Source: an uncultured Petrimonas sp.
GTDB lineage: Bacteria; Bacteroidota; Bacteroidia; Bacteroidales; Dysgonomonadaceae
DNA: 52,915 nt
Direction of reading: 5' to 3'
NCBI GenBank assembly: GCA_934621705.1
Contig: CAKTUP010000001.1
Coordinates: forward strand, 1 to 52,915
Positions 34,559 through 44,088 of this stretch are shown piece after piece. The notes beneath the pieces were generated by a model that was not told the origin of the DNA, searched no databases, and saw nothing but the letters and a program-made list of their open reading frames with translations. The translations under genes and the position numbers were made by a program. The stretch's first letter is position 1, and each line of letters begins with the position of its first letter.

Positions 34559-36616
34559 ATGAAATTATTTTCAAAAATCATATTGCTTTTTGGAGTAGCC
34601 ATGGGCATCACGCTCAGTTCTTGCAACTTTCTCGACGTAGATACCTATTTTGAGGACACATTCAGGCAAGACTCCATATTCCACAGCCAAAAAAACGCCG
34701 AAGGCTATTTGTGGAACACGCCTAAATACTTCCCCGATCCGGGCGCAATCTGGGGCAGCCCCTGGAATCCCGGACAATTGGCTTCCGACGAAATGACAGC
34801 TCGCTGGAGAACGGGAGAATTTCCGGGTATTCTATTTTCTGTAGGTGAAATTAACGAACGCAATTTACCCGGCTCCATGAATATCTGGTACAATATGTAC
34901 AGCGTTATCCGACGTTGCAACAACATGCTTGCCGAGGTGGATAATGTAGGAGATATGTCAACCCGCGACAAACAACTTTACAAAGGATATGTGCATTTTA
35001 TGCGCGGATACGCCTATTATCATTTGCTGTTGAACTGGGGCCCGTGCCTGATTTTGGGAGACGATGTACTTCTCAGTTCAGAGCCTGCTGCCGCTTACGA
35101 CAAAGAGCGTTCCACTTATGACGAATCGGTTGATTATATCTGTGATGAATTTGCCAAGGCAGCGCAAGTATTGCCTACATCGGCTCAACAATCCATTGCC
35201 TACTATCAACGTCCCACAAAAGGTGCGGCGTTGGCTCTCATCTCTCGATTACGCCTATATCACGCCTCCCCGTTGTTTAACGGAGGCGATGCCGCACGAA
35301 GAAGTTTTAGCACATGGAAAAGAAAAAGCGACGGCGCTTTCTACGTGAGCCAAACCGCAGACCCGAAACGCTGGGCGGTTGCAGCCGCTGCCGCTAAAGC
35401 GGTTATAGACATGGAATTATACAGCTTGCATGTGGTAGAAGCCGACCCACGCAAACCTTATCCGCTGGCAAGTAACGTACCTACTGCTACTTTTCCCAAC
35501 GGAGCCGGCGGAATTGATCCATACTATTCATTCTCATATATGTTTAACGGCGAAGGTATCCTGCAAACAAACAGAGAATTCATCTGGGCTGCGGAATCGG
35601 AAAGCGTATATAATTATACGCGTCATTCTTTCCCCGTTTATTTTGGAGGTTGGGGTGGCATGTCCGTACCACAACGCGTAATAGATGCTTTTCTTATGGC
35701 CGACGGACGTACTATTCACGATTCTTCGCCCGACTATCCCTATATTTCCGACCTTACTCAAACTATCGGGGGAAGCGGAAAAAACCTGGGCGCTTATACC
35801 TTAATGGGCAATGTTCCTAAAATGTACGATAACCGCGACGCACGCTTTTACGCATCCATCGGCTTCCCCGGCAGTTATTGGCCTATGAACTCCGCCTCGC
35901 AGGATGGCAACTACAGCAAAAGACAGTTTTGGTTCTCCAAAGAAGACAACTCAGGTATTACCGGTGCGGGAAACAATATCAACGACTATTGCGTGAGCGG
36001 ATACGTTCCCACCAAATTCATCCATCCAGACGATTCATGGGCCAACGGCAAAGGCAACGTGAAATCGGCTTTTGTTACTCGTCCTAAACCATTCCCCATC
36101 ATTCGCTATGCCGAAATATTGCTGGAATATGCAGAGGCGTTGAACAACGTGGAAGGCTCGGTAACAGTTGAAACGTTAGACGCAACCGGAGCCCCAGCTA
36201 CGGTAACCGTAAGTCGCGACGCACAAGAAATAGCCCGCTATTTCAATCAAATTCGTTATCGCGCCGGGCTACCCGGGGCAACTGACGCGCAATTGGCAAG
36301 CAAAGAAGAGTTTCAAAAAGTGGTTATGAACGAGCGTCAGATTGAATTGTTCAATGAAGGTTATCGCTACTTTGATACCCGTCGTTGGGGATTATACTTG
36401 GATAACGATGCCAACACCTCCAACTGGCGCGGACTTAATGTGGACAAAGACCGCACCAATGCGGGTAACAACGAAGGTTTTTGGGATATTATTACCATCA
36501 ATACCCAAAACGTTCGCGACCGCATAGCGAAACCCTCTATGGTTTTATTGCCCATCCCGCACGATGAATTGCTAAAAGTTCCCGCTATGGATCAAAATCC
36601 GGGCTGGGACAGATAA
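34559..36616 (+). CDS. SusD/RagB surface lipoprotein
   Basis: A 685-residue SusD-type lipoprotein (lipobox LSSC near residue 22). Typical features: N-terminal LDVDTYFEDTF, the TPR-like helical region (LYKGYVHFMRGYAYYHLLLNWGPCLILGDDV), KGAALALISRLRLYHASPLF, and the C-terminal RYAEILLEYAEALNN and NERQIELFNEGYRYFDTRRW. It is the lid of the SusCD transporter and binds its substrate at the surface. At 685 residues it is longer than the usual 500-600, with the extra length in the middle part (about 250-450), as in larger SusD-like proteins of peptidase- or glycoprotein-linked loci. Confidence 0.96.
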   Translation: MKLFSKIILLFGVAMGITLSSCNFLDVDTYFEDTFRQDSIFHSQKNAEGYLWNTPKYFPDPGAIWGSPWNPGQLASDEMTARWRTGEFPGILFSVGEINERNLPGSMNIWYNMYSVIRRCNNMLAEVDNVGDMSTRDKQLYKGYVHFMRGYAYYHLLLNWGPCLILGDDVLLSSEPAAAYDKERSTYDESVDYICDEFAKAAQVLPTSAQQSIAYYQRPTKGAALALISRLRLYHASPLFNGGDAARRSFSTWKRKSDGAFYVSQTADPKRWAVAAAAAKAVIDMELYSLHVVEADPRKPYPLASNVPTATFPNGAGGIDPYYSFSYMFNGEGILQTNREFIWAAESESVYNYTRHSFPVYFGGWGGMSVPQRVIDAFLMADGRTIHDSSPDYPYISDLTQTIGGSGKNLGAYTLMGNVPKMYDNRDARFYASIGFPGSYWPMNSASQDGNYSKRQFWFSKEDNSGITGAGNNINDYCVSGYVPTKFIHPDDSWANGKGNVKSAFVTRPKPFPIIRYAEILLEYAEALNNVEGSVTVETLDATGAPATVTVSRDAQEIARYFNQIRYRAGLPGATDAQLASKEEFQKVVMNERQIELFNEGYRYFDTRRWGLYLDNDANTSNWRGLNVDKDRTNAGNNEGFWDIITINTQNVRDRIAKPSMVLLPIPHDELLKVPAMDQNPGWDR

Positions 36617-36641
36617 TAAAACATTAATAAACTGATTTAAT

Positions 36642-37637
36642 ATGAAAAATAGTATAAAACTCGTTATTGCTGCCATCCTGGGCTTGGCATTTGCTGCTTG
36701 CGATTCCTATGATTTTGAGCAAGAGCAGTACAAAAATGAAGTAAACCTGCTCAGTAACTCAGACTTGATTTACGACCGTCAGGTATCTAAACTTCAAGAT
36801 GGTGGCGATACCATCTACATAGTTGCCGGCTTGAGTGGTTCACAAATGTCAAACAAAGCTTTCAACGTTGCTTTGAAAGAAACCGATTCTTTGTTTAATG
36901 CCTACAATAAATCGAACTTTGATATAGAAACGCATCGCTTTGCACATATTTTGCCCATGGAATGCTATTCTTTTCCCGAATTACAAATGCAAATACCCGT
37001 CGGGCAATCTCAAGTGAAATTTCCCATTTATTTAAAAAACTTGGATAAGCTTTCACCCGACTCCATTTATTTTCTGAATTATAAGATTGATTCGCTCAAA
37101 ACGGACGGTTATAATTCTAAAAAGAAGGAAGTGCTACTGCGAATATTCAAACAGAATGAGTTTGCTACAACAAAAACAAACACATTCTATAACTACACGT
37201 CTTCTTACATCACCACGCTTTCTCAAAATCCGGGAACACCGCGTCGTCCAACAAGTTCTAATCAAGTTTTCCCGCTCGGAACAGACTCTGTTAGAATGCT
37301 TGCAGGCGATCAAAACTTCGGTGATTACAAAAACGCGTTAGATAACATCAACCGCATGAGTATCAAGGTGACTGTTGGAGAAAAAACACCAGAGAACCCT
37401 TTGGCGCGTTTTGTAGCCATTGAGCCTTATCGGTCTATTGACGTGGTGCAGCTTCCCCCATCAGACATGTATAATAACACATTCATTATTAATATCATTT
37501 CTACTCCCGACGGAAGAAGCACTTATTACAAAGAATTTCGTTTGCATTATAAATACCGCTTGAATTCGACACAACCGTATCAGGAAGTAAAAGGAATCTT
37601 ACGATTGGAATATAATCCGCGTGCGGATCTTTTGTAA
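36642..37637 (+). CDS. DUF4361-like surface lipoprotein
   Basis: A 331-residue lipoprotein (lipobox FAAC, Cys19). The start of the mature chain, DSYDFEQEQYKNEVNLLSNS, and the motifs FPIYLKNLDKLSPDSIYFLNYKID and ISTPDGRSTYYKEFRLHYKY are ones I associate with the DUF4361 family found after SusD in similar loci. It has an N-terminal Ig-like domain and a C-terminal beta-rich part. The family often acts as a surface binding protein. DUF4843 or DUF4973 could be alternative labels; the name is from memory. Confidence 0.78.
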   Translation: MKNSIKLVIAAILGLAFAACDSYDFEQEQYKNEVNLLSNSDLIYDRQVSKLQDGGDTIYIVAGLSGSQMSNKAFNVALKETDSLFNAYNKSNFDIETHRFAHILPMECYSFPELQMQIPVGQSQVKFPIYLKNLDKLSPDSIYFLNYKIDSLKTDGYNSKKKEVLLRIFKQNEFATTKTNTFYNYTSSYITTLSQNPGTPRRPTSSNQVFPLGTDSVRMLAGDQNFGDYKNALDNINRMSIKVTVGEKTPENPLARFVAIEPYRSIDVVQLPPSDMYNNTFIINIISTPDGRSTYYKEFRLHYKYRLNSTQPYQEVKGILRLEYNPRADLL

Positions 37638-37669
37638 CAGAACGTTTCATTATTAATAGAAAAAATGAT

Positions 37670-38815
37670 ATGAAAAATAAATTATTAAATTTAGGTGTCG
37701 GATTGCTGTTTTGCCTCGTACTTGTTACCTCTTGCGCACCTGACTATCAAACCGATTTTGAAGTGAAAACGTTGGAGATTGCCAACCGCGATTTATCTCC
37801 TATCCATTTCTCGATAGAAGGTGGCCAAAAAGAGGTAAAAGTAGAGACAAATGTCCCGCTCGAAATGTGGAAAGCATCATCAAATTCAGATTGGTGTAAG
37901 GTGACAAAAAACCAAGATAAAGTAACAATTTCAGCCGATCAAAATGATATGTACGTCACCCGCAGAGCAGTTGTAACCGTTGCCTACGGATATCAGTCTT
38001 ACAGTATAGATGTTATGCAAACCGGACACGAGGCTTCTATATCAATTAGTGATGCAATCAAAAATGTTACTGTAAACGGTGGTGAGGTCACATTTACAGT
38101 TGAATCGAATGTTGTGATAGATAATATTTCTATTCCCGACACAACTACCTGGGTAAAAATGGTAGGATCGGTTGTTGAAAACGGCACGCAAAAAACGTTG
38201 AGATTTGCATTAGAACCATCATATGCCGCTAAGAAACGCTACAGTACAATAACTGTGCAGTCTTCTCAAGATTTTTCAAAAGTAACTACTCTTGTTATTA
38301 GTCAAGATCCTAGAATTTGGGGAGAACCAATACCTGTGTTACTAACAATAGATATGCTTTCGGCTAATGCTACAGAACCTAATGAAGGATCTCTTGCAGC
38401 ACTTTTAGACAATGATAAAGCTACATTTTATCACACATTGTGGTCGGCAACTTCTCCAGGAGGAAAGCCTCACTATCTGCAAATTAATTTGAGCGCCCCA
38501 TTAAGGTTTCTGAGGTTTGAATACGATGGGCGCAGCAATGGAAATAACGGAGACCCAACACGTGTGGGGATTTGGGTGAGTGAAACTGGTACAGCGGGCG
38601 ATGAAGGCTGGACAAAAGCGACAACAATTACGTTTACCCTGAGGGCTGGAAATGGAAATCACTATGTGGCAAATGAAGTAGCCAATTTGGGAAAACCATA
38701 CAAATACATACGTTTTACTCCCGAAGCACGCCGCAACGCGGACCCTATTAATTCATCCGGAACAAATGGTTGGTGGTATGCTTCAAATTTCTTTTTATAC
38801 ACATTTGCTGAATAG
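37670..38815 (+). CDS. BACON and discoidin (F5/8C) domain lipoprotein
   Basis: A 381-residue lipoprotein (lipobox VTSC near residue 22). Residues about 45-125 are a BACON domain (IEGGQKEVKVETNVPLEMWKASS, SDWCKVTKNQDKVTISADQN, RRAVVTVAYG), a second BACON-like module follows to about 215, and the C-terminal part is a discoidin-type beta-sandwich (LDNDKATFYHTLWSA, PHYLQINLSAPLRFLRFEYDGR, KYIRFTPEA). Both domain types bind carbohydrate or mucin. It shares the FYHTLW/FHTLW signature with the M60 peptidase encoded two genes downstream, so both may recognise the same surface. A terminator-like hairpin follows. Confidence 0.88.
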   Translation: MKNKLLNLGVGLLFCLVLVTSCAPDYQTDFEVKTLEIANRDLSPIHFSIEGGQKEVKVETNVPLEMWKASSNSDWCKVTKNQDKVTISADQNDMYVTRRAVVTVAYGYQSYSIDVMQTGHEASISISDAIKNVTVNGGEVTFTVESNVVIDNISIPDTTTWVKMVGSVVENGTQKTLRFALEPSYAAKKRYSTITVQSSQDFSKVTTLVISQDPRIWGEPIPVLLTIDMLSANATEPNEGSLAALLDNDKATFYHTLWSATSPGGKPHYLQINLSAPLRFLRFEYDGRSNGNNGDPTRVGIWVSETGTAGDEGWTKATTITFTLRAGNGNHYVANEVANLGKPYKYIRFTPEARRNADPINSSGTNGWWYASNFFLYTFAE

Positions 38816-38851
38816 GTATCGATTTATATCGAACATTTTATAAACTATTTT

Positions 38852-38881
38852 AGAGGGAAAGGAAATAAAACCTTTCCCTCT
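38852..38881 (+). terminator. Strong hairpin between the discoidin lipoprotein and TPR genes
   Basis: AGAGGGAAAGG and CCTTTCCCTCT form a perfect 11-bp stem with an 8-base loop. It lacks a clear T run, so it may attenuate or stabilise mRNA ends rather than terminate fully. Confidence 0.7.
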
Positions 38882-38900
38882 ATTAGATTAAAACAAAACA

Positions 38901-39608
38901 ATGAAGGAAATTACATTATCTATTTTTTGTTTATTTATTCTGTTTTTTTTCGTAGAATGTCAATCGAATAAAAAAGTAGATATTACTCCGCACACGGTAA
39001 ATTTAGAAGCCGATGTATTTTATCAAAAAGTATTATCGTTGCTGCAACATTATGACATAGACTCTACTAGAAAGAGTATCAATCTGCTTGAAAAAGCCAT
39101 CGAAATAGACAGTCTCAATCCCGATTATTATGGCGTTAAAGCTAAATTACTTTCGGAAATGGGACTCCTTGACTCCGCACTTTATGTTCAAACAATAGCA
39201 GCGGAGAAAGGAGCTATCAACGGCGAATATCTTTTTCAACTTGGTCTTTTTCAGGCTGCAAAAGAGATGAAAAATGAGGCAAAAGAAAACTTCAAAAAAA
39301 GCAATGAAAACCTGAGTGCTGTTCTGAAAAAATATCCCGATAGTTTAGGGGCTTTTATCATTCAACAAGCAGCCAACGCGCTATATCTGGAACAAGATAG
39401 TTTGTTCATGCAGGATGTAACGGCTGTGAGAGAGCGCTTCCCAAACCGCTTGATGGAAGTGGAAATGACACGCAGGTTAAAACCAAGCAATTTAATAAAA
39501 CAGATTCGTAACATTGAAGTTGACGCGAAATATAATTTAGATTTCGACTTAGATAGTTTAGTAGAAGAAGCGGAAAGAACCGGAAAAACGGTTATTGAAG
39601 TAAAATAA
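38901..39608 (+). CDS. TPR lipoprotein in the M60 locus
   Basis: A 235-residue lipoprotein (lipobox FVEC, Cys20). Tetratricopeptide-like helices run through the mature part: INLLEKAIEIDSLNPDYYGVKAKLLSEMGLLDSAL and YLFQLGLFQAAKEMKNEAKENFKKS. No enzyme motif is seen. It sits after the 38852 hairpin and 48 bases before the M60 peptidase gene, so the two are probably co-transcribed and may work together, though no partner is known. Confidence 0.82.
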   Translation: MKEITLSIFCLFILFFFVECQSNKKVDITPHTVNLEADVFYQKVLSLLQHYDIDSTRKSINLLEKAIEIDSLNPDYYGVKAKLLSEMGLLDSALYVQTIAAEKGAINGEYLFQLGLFQAAKEMKNEAKENFKKSNENLSAVLKKYPDSLGAFIIQQAANALYLEQDSLFMQDVTAVRERFPNRLMEVEMTRRLKPSNLIKQIRNIEVDAKYNLDFDLDSLVEEAERTGKTVIEVK

Positions 39609-39656
39609 ACAAAAGCACTGAATTAAGGACAATCATTCAAGAAAAAACAACCAGCA

Positions 39657-41714
39657 ATGAATCAAAAACTAAACATCCTACTCCTCTTTCTCGCCTTTGC
39701 CTTCTTGTCTGGCTACGCGCAAAACACGCCAACGCGCATCGCGCTAAAAAACATCACGCTTTCGCCCCAAGGAATTTCTCAGCCTGGTTCGGGAGTTGAA
39801 AAAATTACCGACGGTAAACGCGACGCAGAAACGGAAATTTTCCACACGCTTTGGACGGGTATCCAAAAGCAGCCCATTACCATTGAAGCCGATTTAGACG
39901 GCAAAAGCAAACGATTAGACAAAATCATCCTTTCGCCACGCGGAACGGGAGCGAACGGAATTATCAAGACCGCTCAAGTGTGGGTAATGGAAAAAGACGC
40001 GTATCGCAAAGTAACCGATGTGGAAGCCGAGCTTACAAGCGCGCCATATCAAATTGAATTGGAAAAATCGATACAAAACCCCGAAAAAATAAAACTGGTT
40101 ATCGAGGACACGTATGGCGACGTAACAACAAACAGTCAGTTGTATATGGCCAGTTTGGGTGAATTGGAATGCGTGATGCTTCCCGAAGGAGCCGTAACGC
40201 GCGCCGTGCTTTTGGAGGACGCCCGCGTATTTTCCGATTTAATCGGCACGAAACTTCAACCCAAGATTCGCAAAAAAGATATTGCCAAAATGCAAGTTCC
40301 ACAGCTAAAAACATTGGCAACTCAACTATTGAGTAAAAAATACAACCCCGGCTTGTTGCTGTCTGAACAAGAACCGTATCTGCACCCCGACACATTAGGA
40401 AAACAAATGCGCATTGGCAACGGATTCAGCAAATACGAAGGCATTACCGGCGTGGTGCTTCCGCAAGGCGATAACATCGTATTTGTGGGCGAAACCAACG
40501 GGGCAACCATTCGCCTTGTGGTTCCCGAATGGACACGCCGGGCGCCCAAAGGGACCGAATCAACCGAAGATCCTGCCGGATGGGGACTGAAAAACGAAAC
40601 CCATGCGTTGCGCGAGGGTGTAAATCTGATAAACTTAGAAAAAGGTGGACACGCATACATCCAATATTTCACGCCTAACGATCCGGCCAATCACACCCCC
40701 ATTGAAGTGCATTTTCCTACGGGACAGGTAAATGGCTTTTTCGATATTATCCGCGGCGATACCAACGTCGATTTCGACCTCTTGCTTCAAAACGCCATCA
40801 GTCCCATCATGGATATGCGCGGCAAATACATTCAGGTGGCATTTCCGGTGGACAGCCTAAAACGCTTCGCGATGAATCAGGGCGAAGAATTGATACAAAA
40901 TTTCGACACCATTGTTGCATTGCAGCGCCAGTTTATCGGGTGGAACAAAGAGGGATTATTCCCCAAAAACCACGTGCTGGCACGCATCAACTACCATTAC
41001 TATATGTTTCGCGACCAAGACGGCGTAGCGTACATAGACTGGGCAATGCGCATGGTTGCTGATCCCAAAAGCATTGTGAAAGGCGACCCGTGCTGGGGAT
41101 TCAGCCATGAACTGGGGCACGTACTGCAAATGCGTCCGCAACTTACCTGGGGAGGAATGACTGAGGTAAGCAATAATATCCTCACCATGTACAGCACCAC
41201 GATGCTGGACAATACGAGCCGCATAAAAAACGAAAATAAATATCAACAGGCGCGCGAAACCATTCTCGACAAAGGTATCTCGTACATGGATTTTCCGGGC
41301 AGGGCAACTTCGGCAAACCAATACGGCGGAGAAGGGAACACCGATGTGTTTCAACGTCTTGTTCCGTTTTGGCAACTGCATCTCTACTTTACGGAGCAAG
41401 GTAATCCCGATTTCTATCCCGACCTGATGATTGCCCTACGCCAACAAGAACCATTGGGTGGCGGAAACCGCAACAAAGACTACTTGAATATGCTGGAGTT
41501 TTGCCGCCTGGCATGCCAAGTGTCTCAAACCGATCTCACGGAGTTTTTCGAACGTTGGGGTTTTTTCTATGTGGGCGAAATTGACGTAAACGATTACGGT
41601 CTCTATCTCTACAACGTTACACAGGAAGATGTGGACAGAGCCAAAATCTCTATCGCTGCGATGAAACTACCGAAACCGAAAAAAGATATAACAATGATGG
41701 AAGATATGAGATAA
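39657..41714 (+). CDS. M60-family (enhancin/mucinase-type) zinc metallopeptidase
   Basis: A 685-residue secreted peptidase, signal cut near SGYAQ. Residues about 25-170 are a discoidin-like beta-sandwich (KITDGKRDAETEIFHTLWTG, IKTAQVWV), and the M60 catalytic domain follows. The zinc motif is H484-E485-LG-H488 with the third-ligand/glutamate position at E503 (HExxH-x14-E), inside SHELGHVLQMRPQLTWGGMTEVSNN. M60 enzymes (for example BT4244) cleave mucin-type O-glycoproteins. No type IX secretion C-terminal domain is visible. It is the only catalytic gene of the locus, implying that the SusCD pair takes up glycopeptides or glycans released from host-type glycoproteins. Confidence 0.92.
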   Translation: MNQKLNILLLFLAFAFLSGYAQNTPTRIALKNITLSPQGISQPGSGVEKITDGKRDAETEIFHTLWTGIQKQPITIEADLDGKSKRLDKIILSPRGTGANGIIKTAQVWVMEKDAYRKVTDVEAELTSAPYQIELEKSIQNPEKIKLVIEDTYGDVTTNSQLYMASLGELECVMLPEGAVTRAVLLEDARVFSDLIGTKLQPKIRKKDIAKMQVPQLKTLATQLLSKKYNPGLLLSEQEPYLHPDTLGKQMRIGNGFSKYEGITGVVLPQGDNIVFVGETNGATIRLVVPEWTRRAPKGTESTEDPAGWGLKNETHALREGVNLINLEKGGHAYIQYFTPNDPANHTPIEVHFPTGQVNGFFDIIRGDTNVDFDLLLQNAISPIMDMRGKYIQVAFPVDSLKRFAMNQGEELIQNFDTIVALQRQFIGWNKEGLFPKNHVLARINYHYYMFRDQDGVAYIDWAMRMVADPKSIVKGDPCWGFSHELGHVLQMRPQLTWGGMTEVSNNILTMYSTTMLDNTSRIKNENKYQQARETILDKGISYMDFPGRATSANQYGGEGNTDVFQRLVPFWQLHLYFTEQGNPDFYPDLMIALRQQEPLGGGNRNKDYLNMLEFCRLACQVSQTDLTEFFERWGFFYVGEIDVNDYGLYLYNVTQEDVDRAKISIAAMKLPKPKKDITMMEDMR

Positions 41715-41723
41715 TGCATAGAG

Positions 41724-42590
41724 TTATAACCTGCTCTTCAGGAGATCCGGTATCTGGCTGGGTTCTTTGGCTACCGGAATTCCCACGGCTTCGAAAGCCG
41801 CGATTTTCTCGGCTGCAGTGCCCGAACCGCTGGAAATAATGGCTCCGGCGTGTCCCATTTGTTTTCCCGGAGGCGCCTGCTGTCCGGCAATAAACACAGC
41901 AACCGGTTTGGTAACATGCTGTTTTATGTATTCTGCGGCGCGTTCTTCGGCATCGCCGCCAATTTCGCCGATAAGGGCTATGGAGTCAGTTTCCGGGTCG
42001 TTTTGAAACATTTCCAACAGTTCCTGATAATACAATCCCACAATCGGGTCTCCGCCTACACCCACGGCTGTTGATTGTCCCAAGCCTTTGGACGTGAGGT
42101 TGTAAACCACTTCGTAGGTAAGCGTTCCGCTTCGGCTGATTACTCCGGTGGAGCCTGGTTTGAAAATCATGGTCGGCATAATACCCACCGAACTTTTATC
42201 GGGAGAAATCAATCCCGGGCAGTTGGGGCCGATAAGATTGGCGCCTTTAAGGCGGATGTATCGGTAAGCTTCCACCACATCGAGGGTAGGAACTCCTTCG
42301 GTAATGCAGATAATCAGTTTCACGCCCGCATCGGCAGCTTCCAACATGGCGTCTTTGGCAAACGGCGCAGGAACAAAAATTACCGACGTGTTGGCTTCCG
42401 TTTCCTTCACGGCATCGCGCACGGTATTGAAAACCGGAATTCCTTCCACGTTCTCTCCGGCTTTGCCGGGCGATGTTCCGCCCACAACGTTGGTGCCGTA
42501 GGCTTTCATTTTTGCCGTGTGAAATCCGCCGTCGCGGCCTGTAATTCCCTGAACGATTAATCGTGTATTTTTATCTATTAGAATACTCAT
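41724..42590 (-). CDS. sucD: Succinyl-CoA ligase, alpha subunit
   Basis: A 288-residue alpha subunit that binds CoA and carries the phosphohistidine. The start has [21 protein letters not shown], the CoA-binding region follows, and the active-site His is in [19 protein letters not shown] near residue 245. With SucC it interconverts succinyl-CoA and succinate, making ATP or GTP. Encoded after sucC, with the 81-base gap almost filled by a heptad array. Confidence 0.97.
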   Translation of the reverse strand: MSILIDKNTRLIVQGITGRDGGFHTAKMKAYGTNVVGGTSPGKAGENVEGIPVFNTVRDAVKETEANTSVIFVPAPFAKDAMLEAADAGVKLIICITEGVPTLDVVEAYRYIRLKGANLIGPNCPGLISPDKSSVGIMPTMIFKPGSTGVISRSGTLTYEVVYNLTSKGLGQSTAVGVGGDPIVGLYYQELLEMFQNDPETDSIALIGEIGGDAEERAAEYIKQHVTKPVAVFIAGQQAPPGKQMGHAGAIISSGSGTAAEKIAAFEAVGIPVAKEPSQIPDLLKSRL

Positions 42591-42596
42591 TTTTTT

Positions 42597-42673
42597 AGAC
42601 GTTTGAAGTTTGACGTTTAAGGTTTAGGGTTCAGGGTTGGTTTTCATAACTTTAAACCCTGAACGTTGAACTT
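42597..42673. repeat. Heptad array filling the sucC-sucD spacer
   Basis: Eleven consecutive seven-base units, for example AGACGTT, TGAAGTT, TGACGTT, TAAGGTT, TAGGGTT, CAGGGTT, TAAACCC, TGAACGT and TGAACTT. The array runs from the second base of the sucC stop codon to six bases before the sucD start, so almost the whole spacer is repeat. Confidence 0.75.
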
Positions 42674-43805
42674 ATCTTACTAATTCTACCGCTTTTTTAC
42701 CGGCTTCGCCCATGGTTTCCGCCAGGTGGAATTTGGTGCCCTGCAACATGGCACGGCCTTCTTTTTCGTTGGTTCCGGTCAGGCGGATTACGATGGGAAC
42801 GTTGGTGTGTATTTCTTCAAAAGCTTCCAGTAATCCCCGGGCCACATCGTCGCATCGGGTGATGCCACCGAAAATATTGATTAACACCACTTTTACATCC
42901 TTGTCACTCAATAAAAGTTTCATGGCTTCAATTACCTTGGTGGGATTGGAGCTTCCGCCGATATCGAGGAAGTTGGCCGGTTCTCCGCCGTACAGCTTGA
43001 TCATGTCCATGGTGGCCATTGCCAGGCCGGCGCCGTTTACCATACATCCGATTTCTCCGCCCAAATGCACGTAACTGAATCCTTTGCTTTTAGCATTTTG
43101 CTCCTTCTTCTCTTCCTGAGTCGGTTCGAAAAGAGCCGCCACTTTCGGACGACGGTAAAGAGCGTTGTCGTCGAAAGTCATTTTGGCATCAATGGCCTTT
43201 AGTTCACCTTCTTCGGTCAGCACCAGCGGATTGATTTCGGCCAGCGATGCATCGGTTTCCACAAAAAGTTTGTACAGCTTTTGAAGGACGGAAGCCGTTT
43301 GACGCACCAATTTAATGTCGTCGAAAAGCTTGAATGCCGCTTCGCGAGCCAGGTAATCGGGTACGCCGATAAGCGGATCGATAACAATTTTGTGAATTTT
43401 TTCGGGCGTGTTGTGCGCCACTTCTTCGATGTCCATTCCGCCTTCGCGGCTCAGCATCAGGATGGTAGATTTCGTTTTCCTGTCGATAATATAGCTTACG
43501 TAATATTCCGAAGCGATGTTAACGGCTCTGCCGACAAGTACCCTGTCAACGATAAAACCTTTGATATCCATCCACAGAATGTCGGCCACGTGTTGCCGGA
43601 GTTCAATCTCGTCTTTTGCCAGTTTTACACCGCCGGCTTTTCCGCGTCCGCCGGTATGAACCTGCGCTTTTACCACCACTAAGGGAGCATCCAACTCATG
43701 GTATGCCCGCACCGCATCGTCCACGTTACGGCAAATATATGCCTTATCCACCGGTAGCCCGTACGATGCCAGTAATTCTCTTGCCTGATATTCATGAATT
43801 TTCAT
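42672..43805 (-). CDS. sucC: Succinyl-CoA ligase, beta subunit
   Basis: A 377-residue ATP-grasp subunit. The N-terminal MKIHEYQARELLASYGLPV and the VKAQVHTGGRGKAGGVKLA loop are canonical. The C-terminal domain has FLDIGGSSNPTKVIEAM and INIFGGITRCDDVARGLLEAF. It binds the nucleotide and succinate. First gene of the sucCD operon; TACTTTTA near 43850 on its strand is an imperfect -7 element. Confidence 0.97.
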   Translation of the reverse strand: MKIHEYQARELLASYGLPVDKAYICRNVDDAVRAYHELDAPLVVVKAQVHTGGRGKAGGVKLAKDEIELRQHVADILWMDIKGFIVDRVLVGRAVNIASEYYVSYIIDRKTKSTILMLSREGGMDIEEVAHNTPEKIHKIVIDPLIGVPDYLAREAAFKLFDDIKLVRQTASVLQKLYKLFVETDASLAEINPLVLTEEGELKAIDAKMTFDDNALYRRPKVAALFEPTQEEKKEQNAKSKGFSYVHLGGEIGCMVNGAGLAMATMDMIKLYGGEPANFLDIGGSSNPTKVIEAMKLLLSDKDVKVVLINIFGGITRCDDVARGLLEAFEEIHTNVPIVIRLTGTNEKEGRAMLQGTKFHLAETMGEAGKKAVELVR

Positions 43806-44088
43806 GGGCCTTTCAAATTTATTTAGTATTGAATTAATATTTTCGTAAAAGTAGGTAATTTTTCCTGATTGGAAAAAAATTAAATGGCTTTTTTACCCTG
43901 AATGTAGAAAATGGGTAGTTTTTCCGCTTTTGCTTGTTGCGGGAGTATTTGCTTTTTTCGGATTGTTGTTGTTTCGATTTCTGAAAAATACCCGATTTTA
44001 GGTATTTCAACCCGCGAAAATCCTTACTTTATGGGATTGTCCCGATGCCGGTTTTAAGGTTCCTTTGCACCAAAAATAGAACCACACA
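43806..44088. promoter_or_regulatory. Divergent control region between sucC and the TonB receptor
   Basis: A 283-base non-coding stretch between divergent genes. An inverted repeat AAATACC-(8)-GGTATTT lies at 43986-44007, about 80 bases before the receptor start, and could be an operator for metal or siderophore control. No Fur box is recognised with confidence and no riboswitch fold was evident. Confidence 0.4.
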
